From Cloeon dipterum (taxonomy: Eukaryota; Arthropoda; Insecta; Ephemeroptera; Baetidae), in NCBI RefSeq assembly GCF_949628265.1, contig NC_088788.1, positions 8,556,001 through 8,620,000 on the forward strand: a stretch of DNA of 64,000 nucleotides, in the 5' to 3' direction. Within the stretch, counting starts at the first letter, position 1; every line of letters starts with the position of its first letter. The notes beneath the pieces were generated by a model, which was not told where the DNA came from, did not search any database, and worked only from the letters and a program-made list of their open reading frames with translations. The position numbers and the translations under genes are program-made. Of this stretch, positions 35,301 to 50,300 are shown piece after piece.

Positions 35301-38300
35301 ATCCCCTTTTAATTAATTATTGGAAACTTTGGCGAAATATAGAATTCCACAATTTTCCCAGTTTTTATTTGACTGCCGCACGTTGTAAATATGATTTTTT
35401 TATGAAATTTACAAAAAAAAATAATGTTCATTATTGCTCTGTATAGGTAAATTACAGTTTCAAATTAGTGAAATAATTTTCTTCATTCAAATTTCTCAGC
35501 AGGATTGCTCAAAATCCGTGACTGACACGATTGGCTCACCGGATTTTCGAAATCCTTGTATCCGGTGACATTATTACCATGTTGATTTTGTATTCATGCG
35601 CAAACTTTAATTACATCGGCATCGCCACTCCGAGAAAATAATCAGCTCTTGAATTTAAAAGTCTTGAAGCTTAACTTATTTAGATTCGATAATATATTTT
35701 GTTTGCTGACACATGCAAACAGTTGAAAAAATGTAAATAATTAATAAATTTTTATGTGTAAATTGTATATTTTTACATAATGCTTTTGTTTACTCAATGA
35801 TTAAAATATCCTAAACTGCTAATAAGATTAAATAATATGGTACAATTACAAAAATAATTATTCATATTTCTATTTCACCAGCGGAAAATACAAGTTATTT
35901 GAATTTACAACCCACCTTAAATTCATCCCGTTTCCTATGAAGAAAATTATAAATAAAAAATTGACATTAAAGTAAATTTAAAAATAAACTAATTTCTTCT
36001 AAAAAAACATGAACGTACTTGACAATTTGTGAGAATAAACAAAAAAATAATAATAAATAAATTGAATTAAATTACTAATTTAATGAAAATTCAAAAACAT
36101 TTTTAATTTGAAGTTTTTTAAGATGAGTTATTGCTTTACTGCGTGAATTATAATTTAAGTACATTATTTACACGAAAGCATTTTTTCAGTCTCGGAAAAG
36201 TGAGGTGAGCGAGCTTTCTCCAACCGAAAATGAAACGAGAGAAGGTTTCACTTGCTCTGCCGCTCTCTCATTGAGCAATTTTCGAGTTTAAAAGTGCGAA
36301 ATGCTCACGACCAACGCAATTATTGGCAGTTTCCATTGTAAAGTAGCAAAGCAAGCGTGACTGCGGCAAAACCTTTATTGCATCGACACTACGAGAAAAT
36401 AATCAGCTCTCTGAATTTAAAAATCTCGATGCTTACTTTAAATGAAGAAGTCTGGCTCGATTTTTTCACATGCAAACAGTTGGAAATCGTGAAGAAACTA
36501 TTTTTACTGTAAATTGTATCTGTTTTTCGGTGCTATAGTTCCCTCTATTTTTAATAATTAAATAAATAAACGGTTTTTTAATTGTTAAAATGATTATGTA
36601 TTTCTCACGTAGAATAAAATTAATTTTAGATATTTATTCCAAAGAATCTAGTCATTTTTTCAATTTTCATCTGTTCATTTCCTATGGATTTTTACTTATA
36701 TATTCAAAATAGGGGTAAAGAAACGTAATGAAATTAAAAAAAACTTTTTTTACAGTGACATGCAAGTAGGGAAACCCCTCTTAAATTTATCCCCTATTTT
36801 TTATGAACAAAACGATAAATTCGAAAATTGTCTCACGTTGTTCTGAACGTCTGGGCTGCAGTTGGCAAGGAGGAGTTCGCGGCAGCTCTGGTTGTGTCCA
36901 TTCTGGCAGCTGAGGTGCAGAGGCGCGAAGCCCCCGCGGTTCTTCCTCGACAGGTCGGCGCCCTTGGCCTTCGACAGGGCGGTCACGCACCGCGAGAAGC
37001 CCTTCCAACTCGCCTCGTGCAACGCCGTGTTCCCATGCTGAAACACAAATTCAATGAACAATCGTTAAATTGTGCGTATAACATTTTCAGGAGGAGCCCA
37101 AACGAGACCAGAGGCGCAATATAAATTGAAAAATGGCGTTTTAATTAGGCTTAGAGGGCGGAAATCGTACAAGTCAATTTAAGGACACAAATTAATCCGT
37201 TTGGCGTGCGAGTGCAAAATAAGAATTGCTTTTGTAGAGGCAATTACGATAATGATCTGCGCGCCGCGCGTCCATTTAATTTAATCTGGAGCTGCGGCAT
37301 CGGTGCGAGCGGATTATTATTTATGTTTTCGCCTTGCCCGCCGCTCGACACCCCGATTTTGATCGCCGCCATTTACGCATGTCATGAATACAAAATCAAC
37401 AAGCGAATTTCACGCCTCAAAATTTCCTCGTCGGCCCGGCCGGCGGTGATTTATTTTTTTTGGCTGATCGACGCAAGGATTTCGAAAATCCGGTGAGCCA
37501 ATCGTGTCGGTCACGGATTTTGAAAGGCTGAAGAAAATTGTTTAACTAATTCGAAACTGGAATTTATATTTAATTTTCAATGAAGGCACAAATTAATTAA
37601 TTTATTACCGGCGATTTAGCGGCAACATTTTGAGAGGAATCGACTTGAGCTGCAATTTTCCCAGCAAGGAGCAATTAATATTGGCGGCTGGAAACGATCA
37701 GCGTGCAGCGGTCGGAACAGGATTTCCAACTTTGACCCGGCGAAAGAAGGAAAAAAAGAGGAAATTGACGCGTCGTGATTGAAGCAAAAGCCCGGCTGCC
37801 GACGTGAGCTGCAGGTTTTATCTGCTGCTCTTTTAGCTTTTGTTTTTCGACACTTGCTCGCTGACTGACTGAGAGAGAAAGAGATAGATGCTGCATGGGA
37901 GTGTCCGAGTCTGATTTTTACGCCAACAAAAGATGCGAGGCCTCAACACCTCTCGTCTCGCCTTTATTGTCTCGCATTTTTACGGCGCATCCACCCACCC
38001 AACTGCGGCGTCGTCCAAATTCCTCTTTAAGTGCCGTCAAGAGGCTTTTCGAGTCGTGAAATAAAATTTATCGATCAATTTGCCAATAAGCTTGTTTTGT
38101 TTGAATTTTATCTTGGTAAAAATGCAAAATAAAGGCACCATAACATCCAAAGTGATGGTTTTTGTCATTCAATTTTATATTCTTGGAGGCAAAGAGAGGT
38201 GAAGTTTTATTAATAAATAATCTTAAAAGAGAAATTTTAAATTTTTTCGAGGAAGTTCAAATAAAAGGTTATCCAGTTTTGAAACCAGTTGGTTTACAGG

Positions 38301-41300
38301 CGATATTTTGTTTTTTAAATATGTGGGGAACTGGATTTAAGAAAAAAATAACTAACCCCTGAAAATAACATGTCCCAAGGGCTGCTATTTTTGTCCAGCG
38401 CTTGACGCAATTCCAAAAATTCCAATGACACCCCATTTTCAGAAAGCTAAACTATTTTTTCCAACATCTAAGTCCTTTAAAGTGGAATGATACTGGGCAA
38501 CAATTGAAAATTATTTAAATTGTTGGATGCCTTAAACAATTGACCGATAAACAATTTGTTCAAAAATTTGCAATAGTAAAAAAATGACCTTCCTACAATA
38601 AAAATTCAAATTTTGCCAATTTTCTCCAAAATGTACAGAGCTCGAACATATTTTCTTGGCATATTCCGATTCCTCTCGTCGAGATCTGTCCAATTGTGTA
38701 TGCCACTTATTGGGGAAACTCTTGGTTTTGAAATTAAATCGGATTTCAAGTAAGGAGACAGCCATTGCCATTTGAAAATCACGGTAACTTTCCAGCCAAT
38801 TTTCTCAAAAAATTACAGCGCTCCTTAGGTCAATTTAGGCTTTAACGGCTTTAACTGAATCCTAAGCGATGAGTTTATGCATTGGCAACAAGCATTTTCC
38901 AGGCTTTTCCAGTATCATTCCTCTTTAAGACCTGCATTGTTACAAAAAAAACCCACTGATAATTGATTAATCCAATTATTATTCATGATATTCTGTTGCA
39001 TATAAATTGTCAATTTGAAATAAAAAGTGTCCGAGTGTAAAGCGGCCGCGGCGAGGAAGAAAGCACCAGGTTGACCACCCACTCGCGGGCAGAAAAAGCG
39101 ATCGAGCGCGCCGGGCAACAATAAATTTGGAGGCGCAGTATTCATCATGCCGGTTGTAATTATTGGCTATCGCAGGCTCGAACCTGTCCTCATAAATTCC
39201 GGCTTGACTCGCTCGTTCTTTTATTTCAAAAGCAATTATTGCTGCACCTCCGAAAATAGATTTCCTTGTAGGACAAGAGCAGGCAAACCATTTTATTTCT
39301 TTTCCGGAACAAATAAAAAACGAACGCGCTTTTCGCGCTCGCCCGGGGCCGATTTTATTGTTGCAGCGACGGTGTTAAAAAGTGTGATTTGTTTTGAACC
39401 TATTCGACGGGGAAAACAAAACGTACGCCGTAAAGTGAAAAAAAACAACAGTGGGCTGATAAGAATCTATTGTTATAGTTTCGCACGAACCGCGCGTCCG
39501 TAATTTATTCCGCGTAGAGTGACTGCCCGGAATCCGCATTTTTTCTCCACTCTCGGAGCACGATCGCGAGGCGATGTTGCCGCCGTACGATACGGGTATG
39601 CAGATAAGTCCGCAGACAACTTCAAAAGCTTCGATAAACAACAAGGAACAACAATTGCAAAGCTCTTGCTTCTTGTAAGCAGGAATATTCGATTTTCGAA
39701 GGGGAAAATATGTAAATTTAGGGCTTATAAAGAATTAAATTCGAGGTATTTTGCGGCGCAGGGATTGTCTTCTTTGTTGTCAGTCAAGATTTACAAGCTT
39801 TGTCTGTCCATTTTTTCGACGGCAAGTTTAAAAATTAGGAATAAAATTGTTAAAATAGTGAAGAATGTTATGTAATTAAAAAAATAAAACGGTTAATTGT
39901 TTTAGTGACATTTTCATCTGAGGAAAAATAAAAATGAGAGTAAAAATTAAAAAAAAAATAGTAGCGATAAACTGTCTAACTTATAGCGTTCAAATTGTAT
40001 CATTCTTCATCTGGCAATTCAGTGTAACGGACGTTTAATAATTCGCGGACCCAAGAATTTGGGGTAAGTGCCGTTAACGATAAAAATATTAATGTAATTG
40101 TAATTTATTGAATTGTATTACAGTCCTGTTGACGATTAAACACGTCTGTGTTAAAAAGAAGAATTATTATTTGGTCATCTCTTCCCCTGCGACCAAATTT
40201 GGTGACCCCGACGTGAATTCTTGGGTCCGCGAATTATTAAACGTCCGTTACACTGAATTGCCAGATGAAGAATGATACAATTTGAATATTCACGTTAACA
40301 ATTACAAAACAACAATGACGATTGGCAATTCTTACACGGCAACAATGAAATAATACAGAACAAATACAACAATCAAATCAACAATACGCTATAAAATCTA
40401 TACCAAACATAACAACTATCAAATATCATGAAATTTTTGAAATATTTTGAAATCGTCAGGCTAACGCGACTTCAATCCGGAACTAAAATTGTCCAAAAGA
40501 GGCAAAACCTTTTTTAAGTGGGTTATTAGCGTCTTTGATGAGTAAAAAATACCAAATATTAAACGTTTTCCTTTTTTAATTTTCAAATTTCTAACATTTC
40601 TTGTTTGTAGATTTAAATTTAGAGAGCAGATATGTGTGCAGACAGAGAAATAAACAATGAGAGAATGAGAGATTCAAGTTCAAGATTTATTTGTATTTCC
40701 CATCAGTTGGATGCGGCCGGACTTTCACTAATATGCATGACAATGCGCGTGAGCGCTGCATGCGACGCGGGTGATGTTCCACGGAAACGCCGCCGTCGCG
40801 CACTATCTTCATAAATATTCCCAAACAATTAAGGCGATAAATAACGGCAGCGGCGAGGAGAGCTGAACGCTGGAACCCTGCCTGCGTGCTTTTTGTGCCC
40901 GCGATTCGGGACGCTCGTCAAAAATGCGTCAGTTATATTCTTCTTTTTTTTTGTACGAATCGAACGTGAGCTTCCACGCCGAGACAAGTGCCGACGCAGC
41001 AGGCGAACACATTCTTTGTGTCGAATAACTGTTCACGAGTGCATTAATACATATTTACCAGCACATTAGAAACGCAAACAAGAAGAAGTAGTGCTCTCCA
41101 GTGGAAAGAACAAAAAATTTAAAACGTATGGATGAGGAAGAAATTTCTTTTAAGTGGATTGAGGCCACTTGACAGAATAATATTCAAAATTACTGAAATG
41201 ATTCTTGAATAAATTAAAAAAATAAAAAAAATAAAGGTTCTTTAACGGCCAGCTGAAATTTTCAGTCGAATTTTGTGCGAAAATAGTAGCTGAGTGGGGA

Positions 41301-44300
41301 AAAACTGAAAATTTTGGCAGTTTTTGATGCTACTTTGAACTGGTGAATTTTAATCAGGCATATCACAGACCCCTTTCGAAAATCTGCAATTTTTGAAAAA
41401 TTAAAATAAAACTTTCAAGACTCAAAAGTACCATTTTTTATCTTCTCAATATGTATTAAATTTAAAAAGTCTATTTACATCGGTGCCAAGAGACAGTGTT
41501 TTGAAAATCCTGAAAGAAAAGTTAATGCAAGATCACAAGCTAATGGAGAGAACATTGATTCCGATTGATACGTTATGTGAAATGGTAGATTTTAGCATGA
41601 AGTCAACATACTTTATTTTCGAAGGAAAATTTTACAAGCAGAAGAAAGGTCTGGCGATGGGTTCGTCACTGTCCCCGGTTCTCGCAGAAGTTTTTATGCA
41701 GGATTTTGAGAGAAAATGCTTGGAGAAATTCCGAAAAAAACCGAAAGTGATGTGGAGGTATGTGGATGACTATTTGGTAATTTATGACCAGGCATGTTTT
41801 CCGATAGCCGAGTTCTTGGATAGCTGTAATAGTGTACATCCTGACATAACTCTTACATTGGAATTGGAGAAGGACAAGTCAATCGCCTTTTTGGATATGT
41901 TACTAGTACACGAACAAGGCAAAGTCAAACTGACGGTGTATAGGAAGCCAGGAAGTGAAAATAGTTTCTTGCAATATGACTCAAATCATAGTTGCGAAAC
42001 AAAAATGGCGGTGGCACTGAACATGTTTAGACGGGCACTTGGCTATTGCAGCGACAGTTTGAGTTTGAACCAGGAGATAAACACGATTTTTGGTTTGTTG
42101 GAGAAGAACGGATATCCGAAACAATTCATCAAGAAGGCATACCGGAAGTGGATGAGAAAAAGAGAGGACAAGGAGGAGCAGGTGCATTCAACGTCGGTGG
42201 TCGTTCCATTTGTGAGGGGGTTTTCTGAAAAATTTAAAAACTTCAGCAAGAAAATCGCAAATGTGAGGGTAGTTTTCTCAAGTGGACTTTCCCTAAGAGA
42301 CCGGTTGATGCGCGTGAAACCTCCATCGGAACCAGTACTTAAAAACTGTATTTATTTAGTGCCATGTTTAGATTGCACGTCAGTATATATTGGCCAAACA
42401 AAGAGACAAGTGCAGTACAGATTAGATGAGCATAGGAGAGCCGTAGGAAAAAGCACTGGAAGCTCGACGAACAATGGTCTCCAGTTAGCGCGGCATGCAC
42501 AGAAAAAAGGACATACGTTTGATTGGAAGAATGTGGAAATTTTGAAGCAAGAAACAAATTTGTGGAAGAGGGTAGTTTTGGAGGCGGTTGCAATGGAATG
42601 CTCAGAAAACGTTATTAGTAACCCAAGCCACCTGCTTTGTGATGTGTGGAAAAATATTTTACGCGCTGAAAGGGGAAAATTTAGCTCACGGAACAAAAAG
42701 GTTCCCTACCACCTGTGAGATGTGCGTGTTATTTAACAAAGGGGTGGCTTAGAATTTGTTACATTTGGTCTTTGGAGCTTGCCTCAAGTGCCTCATGAAT
42801 AGGTGGGTGTTTTTTTAAAAATTGTATGGAATTTATATGATTTTAGATGTGACATTATTGTATTGTTTGTTATTTGATTGTAATTGTAACTCATGATTAG
42901 GACGTACTTGGTGACGTCGAAACTGGTCGAGAAATAAAGAAGACGAATTTCTCTTTAATTTGACAACGAGGATGAAGCCTGGTTTTAATTATATTCAACA
43001 TGAAAACAACCTCGAGTGGTCGCACTTTTCAAATAATGTATTAAATTGTCATAATTTTTCTCATCTCGAAAGCAATTAATTTCCTTTGATAAAAAAGAGG
43101 GCGTAACCAGTAAAATTCGAAAAACTGGATTTGGGGCACTTTTGGTCTGAAGGACATGGAAAAAACAGGTCGATTAGGGTCAACTTTACATGAAATTTCA
43201 TTTTTTTTAAATAAAAAAATCACCAACATTCCACTTTAATTCATAAATAATTCTCATATGCGTTACAATTTTTATTTTAACGCGTGGAATTATGGTTTTA
43301 ACTTATTTTCGTTTCCAAATTGGTTGAAACAGACGATCAAATTGTGTAAAACAGATGTGAAATTGGATTTCAAAGTTGTTTATGTCATTATTAAAATTGC
43401 CTAATTTAACAATATATTTAGTGATCATCCAAACAAAATAAACTCCAATCCGAGTGCTGCATTAAATTTATAGCTTTGCGTGGAATAAATCAGTTTTGTG
43501 TTTTTTGAAAGCCGTATAAAGGTGCACAAAGGCTTTTCCCCAACCAGGCCGGGCCCGGAGTGAAATAAATCAGCAGGAAAAGCTGAATTAGGAAAACGGA
43601 GCCGGGCTGCGTGTTTTATGGGCGCAGAGACATAAATAAGAATGAGGAGCATCGCTCATCTGCCCACACGCAGCGTCTATTCTCTCTCTTTATCGTGCGA
43701 TGTCGTCGCCGGGATCAATTTGGGGGCCGCCAAGAGAGAAAATAAGAGACGCCGGTCATCCTGTTCGTTTGTTTGGACAATGCACCGCCTCGTGACTCGC
43801 TCCAATCGCGCGTTTCTTACGCAAACCTCTTGACAGTGACAGTGGCGTCAAATATAATATAAAGTTCTTCATTCCACTCCACAGAGGTCATGTAATAAAA
43901 ATTTACGAGTGTTTTGATACTTGAAAAGGGTCAGCTCGGAATTATTTTAAAAGAGGAAAATTATTTCGTAATGGAGCGTGCGAGATCACAGCTCACGTGT
44001 TTCCCTGCCCGCGCAATTGAGCAATTTCACCGATCAAAATGAATTTCTCAAGAAATGTGGATGAAAATAATCTACATCAGAAGACAGGAGGAATTAAATG
44101 GGAGTAAGGATATAATTTTTTATAAAATGGCAGGTTAAAAATTATAGCTACGAATTTGTTTAGATTAATAATCATTGTTCCTGAATTTAACTGATTTATA
44201 TAGCACGTCGAATTTATCGCAAATATATATTTTGCACGAGTTGAAATAAGCCCAAGATATGGAGTTTTAAGCAAAATGTATACAATTCATACTGACCCAA

Positions 44301-47300
44301 CAATAATAAGAAAATTTTCTCGCCTCAATCATAATTAGAGCATGCAAAGAATTTATTTTTTTTTCTTGGTCACCTTCCATTATTTTGAACTTGATATAAT
44401 TGTTTTTGAGTAATAATTTTAACTATAGTTAATATTTGACAAAAAAATAATAAATTGCTTAATAACGTATAATATTTTTTAAATTTCTTAAAAATAATGT
44501 AAAATCAATATTCTTTTAAACTAAAAAAATTGTACGTTTTATTTAAGTTTTAGAATAACTGTCTAAACTCGTCAATTATGAACTATTATGATCTAAAAAT
44601 ATGAAAAATTGCGAGAATGATTTAAAATCTTCCAAACGTCCAAAATTCAATTATTAAGAACAAGAAAAAAACCTATTTGTAAATGAATTTAATAATATTT
44701 CAGTAAAAAAAGACCCACCAGTGTTTTTGGCAATCAATTTTAATTATGCACGTCAAGAAAGCAAAAGATTACGCATTTTTCTTTTGACAGCCACGCAAAC
44801 CACCTTAGCAATTTGGCGTTTTTTCGCGATTTACGCCGGAATAAATTGCGTCGGCCACGAAAGCAGGAATTTTAACAAATGCGCTGCGCATTTGTATCCC
44901 ACGATAAGCACAAAATGACATACAGCGTCTGGCTCTTTTTGAACAGAATACAGAGAAGAAGGAGGAGGAGCAGCAAAAAATTAGGTGGCTTACCGTCGAG
45001 TCCTGGTGGTTGACGTCGGCGCCGTGCCGCAGCAACTGCCGCACCACCTCGAGGTGGCCCTCGGCGGCCGCCCTTTGCAGCGGAGAACACCCACTCTGAA
45101 AATTAAAATACAATTTTATTTATTTTTAGAAGTTTTTGCTAAAACAGATCAATTTTTTGCACGCGGACCAAAAAAAAATGATTGAGATGGAAATAATTTT
45201 ACTTCGGGTAGCAAGATTGACTGGCCCGCGGGTGAATTTGTGCCTCAACGCTTGTCGCCTTTTAAAAAGTGATTTTGTTGCATGAGTAATTTGCGGCAAT
45301 TTTCGTGATGATGATCATTTTGCAGCCGCTTCTCCTCTTGGCAAAAGCGATTAATCTGCGCCTGCTCGAGCCAAAGTGGAAAATGACTTTCAACAATTTT
45401 CCCTCTCCCTTTCAAAAAAAGTGTAAAAGCTTTTTTATCGTCAATATGAAAGCGATAATATTTGATCGTATTTAAAGCCTCTTTTGGCAGCGAAATTCCA
45501 TGTCTTTTGCGTTGCAGTTGGAATTTTGATTAGGCAAACAATGGGTTTGTTTAAAAGGACCAAAAGTTGGCGTCTGTGCGGTTTGGCAGAAAATTGCGGG
45601 CCAGCCGCGCGCGAACCGCGAACGACGAACTCGTGACGTCCAAATTAATGTACACACATAATCAGAGTCACGACTGATTAAGCTTATTGCGTCATTTCTC
45701 CTTTTTCTCGCTTCTCCGCGCTGCAGTGCGCGTGAGATATTTTATTTATGCAGCAGCTATAGCGCTAACCGCAAACCGACGAAACGGCCGCCCAAAACAA
45801 AGAGAACATTGTTGTTCGCGCTTCCTTCTCTTTATTGTGCCACGCAGAGCAATGACTATAATTGAAAATTTTCTTGCTTCACACTGAATTTTAATTAATT
45901 TAAAACAAAAACGGTTTGGAAATCAGGTCTAATTAAAGCTTGTCTAAATTTTATACAAAATATGCTTGAAAATCGGCGGAAATTTATTGTTTCAGCCGTC
46001 TGCCTGCCATTTTTAAATTGTGAACAATCCACAAAATTTTTTAAAGGACCTGGAAATTTTTTATTTGGATTTAAAATTATTTTTGGCCAGAATTGAGTCG
46101 CAAAGTTAAATTTACATTTCATAAAGTTCATGTTAAATAAAAAAATCCGTCATAGACTGCCAATAAATATTTATAAGTGTATTTTTCGGATAAAATACCG
46201 TTCTTGGCGTGCATAAGGAAGCAAACCGTTTTGAGAAATAGTTCCTGGCGTGTCGTCGTTTCGTGTTGCGTGTCAACAAACGGGGCCAGCGCGCACAGGA
46301 AAGCGGAGGAATTAAAGAAATTTATAGCATTCGGCGTGCCGGTGATTTATTCCCCGAAATTAATCCTGAGGAATTTTAATTACTGTCACGCGGCGCCAAG
46401 CAGGCCTCGTTTCCAACAATGGAAAATTTTCTGCCAAGATCGCAGGCCGTAAATTTTAAGCGTTGTGGGAGCAGCCGGGACCAAAAGGGAGGCGTGTCGC
46501 TCTCACAAGAACATCTGCGCCAAAGAGTATAAAAGAGACGCACGGAGCAATGTCGTGAAAACAAAACCAGATATTTTATTTTACAGCCTGGCATCTGATC
46601 GCAGAGGCACCTTAAAAATACTCGCAAGGACGGGCTCAACTCGAAAGTAAAACGGTCTGGAAATAAATTAGATTTTTAGATGCCTTGGACATGGCGAGTT
46701 ATTTATTTCGTGGTTAAATTAACGAACGTAGAAATTGTGCTGTTGATGTTTCACAATAATATGCTCGTTTTTAGGGCTATTTGTTTGTATTTTGCCTTTT
46801 AAAACGGTCGATTTTGGATTTTTTTTAGTTTGTGCTGGCTCATAGAAATATTTTGTTTTATTTTATAAGGGTAAATTTTCGTTGTGGCGCTTGTTTTGCA
46901 CGAAAACTAGATGTCCGATAAATATTTATACGTTTTTATTTATTTCGTCGATCAAAACACATGTGTTTTGACGTTATTAAAATATTTGGAGGGTTTTAGA
47001 AACTCTAAACTCATTTAAGAAGCAAAAGAGTTTCACAATTTTTCCTTATTATTAGAAAATTATCCGTTTTCGAGAATTAATGGTAATTCTTAAGAGTTCG
47101 ATGATTGACAAAATAAATTTCCTGAAACTCTAAGAAAACAAATAATAACATTTCTCCAAATTTGAATTTCATTTGAAACCCCGCTCTTTTTCGATATCCT
47201 TTCCTTTAATTAGAAACATAAAACCAGGGGAAGAATCCAATTAATAAAAATTAATTGAAATGAGAGCTAAAAATTTAATCTGGAAGGCAAGCTGGAAGAT

Positions 47301-50300
47301 TTAATTGCTATCTGCGCGTTCGAGAGTGGTTTGTTCGTTCGTTCGTTCGGAGGGGGCGCGGTGCTTGTGCCTTCGAGTGTCCCTGACTTGAAGCGGCGAG
47401 TACCCTGACTGAGTGCTTATGTCGGGAGCGAAGTGGAGAAGGAAAGAAATAAAGGCAGCGTGCCAAGCAGCGCCGAGAGGAGGGCCTGCGGGTGCGCGCT
47501 CGGCGGGCGACAACTCTGTATTGAGTTGAGCTTCTCAAACTTTTTTATCTGTCGGCGCGGCGAAACCCGAGAAACACACTCGCACTGCCCCGGATGGCTG
47601 GCCGATCGTGAAAATTACACTCGTTGTTTGCTTCGCGAATTATTCCTCGGCGAAATCGAGACTTTGCACTTGAGTATCGTTTTCTGCTTTTTCAAACGTA
47701 TCGCTTTCACGCACTCGCTATATAATACGAAATAAACACGTCCAAAGTGTGTTTGTTACTTGTTACTTGTCCGGATTTATTCTGCACTCTAATCGTGGCG
47801 CGAAAAGATTGAAATAAAAAGGATATATAAAAACAAACTAACCAGTTTTAGTATCATTTTTAAATCTGGTGTGATTTATTCAGGGTTTGCAGTTTTGTCC
47901 TTGCGTTTTTTAATAGAACAGAGACTGAAATTTCCTATTTAGAAGGTTGAGGAATTGGTTTAAGTCAGTAATGAAGACGTTAATAGTAAAATCAATGCTT
48001 AAAACTATGAAAATTTCATCATTATTTTTTTAAATTAAGGGGAAAATATAAATGAAAGTTTTTGGTAACGTATTTCACCAATTTTCCAAACCTGAATATT
48101 ACCTAACCTATAAGGAAGTTGAAATCTCCGTTACAAAATAAAATTTTAATTTTTAAAGCTGAGGAAAACTCTAAAAGATCTTTTGCTTTTTTATTTATAT
48201 ACATATAACTAAAATATCAGGTTACTTTTTTGAGCATTGAAGTTTATTGGCCATTCATTCGAAAAAAAAGAAAACAAGTATATTTTTTATTATTATTATT
48301 GGGCCGTGACCAAGTTTATCTCTTCCGCTGGGCGCCCGCTTTGAGCTCTCGTCAGGAGGAAGACATAATTAGGCGCCAATAAAACGTGCGATCGGATTTA
48401 TTTTCATCTTAAGCAGCGGGAGATAACTGCTTCCATGCAGTCAGCCTACTTTTGCGCGAAATATGCGCGCAAACGAGCTAGAAATGAAGAAGAGGCTTTC
48501 GTGCAGTGGTGCGTGCGCCTCTCGATGTGTGGAATGAGGAATGAAGAAGTGTGTTTCGTGGTTTCGGCCGGACCAAATTACACCTCCGAAAAGCCTAATG
48601 ACGCGACGCTTTATTATAATCCGGCGGCTGCGGCGCGGCTTTGCTTTATTCGACCTTTCCCACCGCACGGGCGCACGCATTTTTTCCTAATAGCCCCGCG
48701 AAGCGCTGCATCCCCCGCTCACATTCACCTTTGCTGAACGCCGACTCAGAGGAAGGAAGGAATTTGAAAAATAGAAATAGATGTGCTCACAAAAGGAAAC
48801 TCTTAATAGATGGGATTTCACGTTTCAGTTTTTGGTGAAATTATTAAATTCGTGTAGAATTTAATGATTGAATAGTTGAAATCGTTTTTAAATTTTGAGA
48901 AAACCGTAATTTTCTTTTAAGCATTTGTTCTGGGCTATGTAAGTTTTTAATTGTTAACCAAAGAACAAAAATGGCATAATTAAATTTCCGTCTTTTCATA
49001 CCTAACCACAATTTTCTTGTAGAATTTGCATTAACTTGAAATTAAATCCCAATTTTTAAATTAACTATTCTTAGAATTAATCCACTGATGAAAAATGCAG
49101 CTCTAGAGTCTCAAATAAATTTGATTTCCTATTCCGTGCAGGTTTATTGTAGGGAACAATTTCCGACTGCGGGAACAGTGAAAAGGCTGGGAGCGTTTGG
49201 TCGTGAGCAATGCTGGGAGGCTTCTTTTGATTGAAAAAAATATGGGATGAGAGCTATCGCACGGGCAGAAGGGCCACACAGGTAGAAGAGGCCTTTCGAG
49301 AGAGAAAGAGCCAACCCTAATCGACAACCCGGGGAGCAGAGCACTTTCATTATGGAGCCTAATGGATTTATCAATGCCCCGCCAAACACTGATTTGATGT
49401 TGAGCCATATATAAAACAAGCCCCTGAATTCTGGTTATTGAGAAATAATAGGTGTACGACTGCTGACGGAACAAAAGACTCGTCTCAAACTGTAACTTGG
49501 CTTCCGGATTGTTTATCTCGGCAGCGATGCAAGTCATAAAATAAATCTCAAACATATGGAGCATGCTTGAAATAGTAAATCAATTAAGTCGTTTCCATCT
49601 CTGAAGACAAAATATATACACTGTAAAAGTGAATTGCTGGCTTCAGAAAAAAATATATTACTATATGGTCGATTTTACTGAAAAATCTCCTGTTTGTAAA
49701 AAAAAAAATCTAACTGCTCAACGATCTAGAAACATTTTCTTGGAAATTTTAAAGTGGATTTTTACAAGACAAAACTGACAGTAGAATTTCACAAAAATTC
49801 ATATCTAGAATTAGAAAAAAAATTAAAATTTCGCCCAATTTATCGACTAAGTTAAACGGTTTGTCAATGATTTTTCCCTTCATTTCGATTCGCCTCATCG
49901 CAATCTTTCCAACAGTAACGCTTACCGCTTGCTATTTTCGCCACTTTAAAACGTAAAACCATGGAAAATTTAGCTCTCTCGCAATTTTAGAGAAAAAAAG
50001 TCCGTCGAGGTAAAAATAAGTCTCCAGAACATTTAACCGATAACAATCCACGTAGAAGCTGTAAAATAAATAACGAAGGGAAACGCCTCCTCGTTGTACA
50101 TTATATTTCCATTTCAATAACTCCAACAAGACTGTGAAACCCAGTTTTTGCAGAGCACGCTTTGCAACACGACAAAGAAAGAATGGCACAGAGCAAAAGG
50201 CGTGTGTATGTGTGTGTGTGTGTTTCTTTTTCGTGTTCAGCTTTTCACGCCGTCGTTTTTGTCAGGGTATATTGTTGCTGCGAGCTGGACATGTGTGCGG

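Noticed and set aside
41981-42593. Minus-strand frames opposite the Penelope-like element
   Set aside because: Antisense shadows of a frame that carries RT and GIY-YIG motifs.
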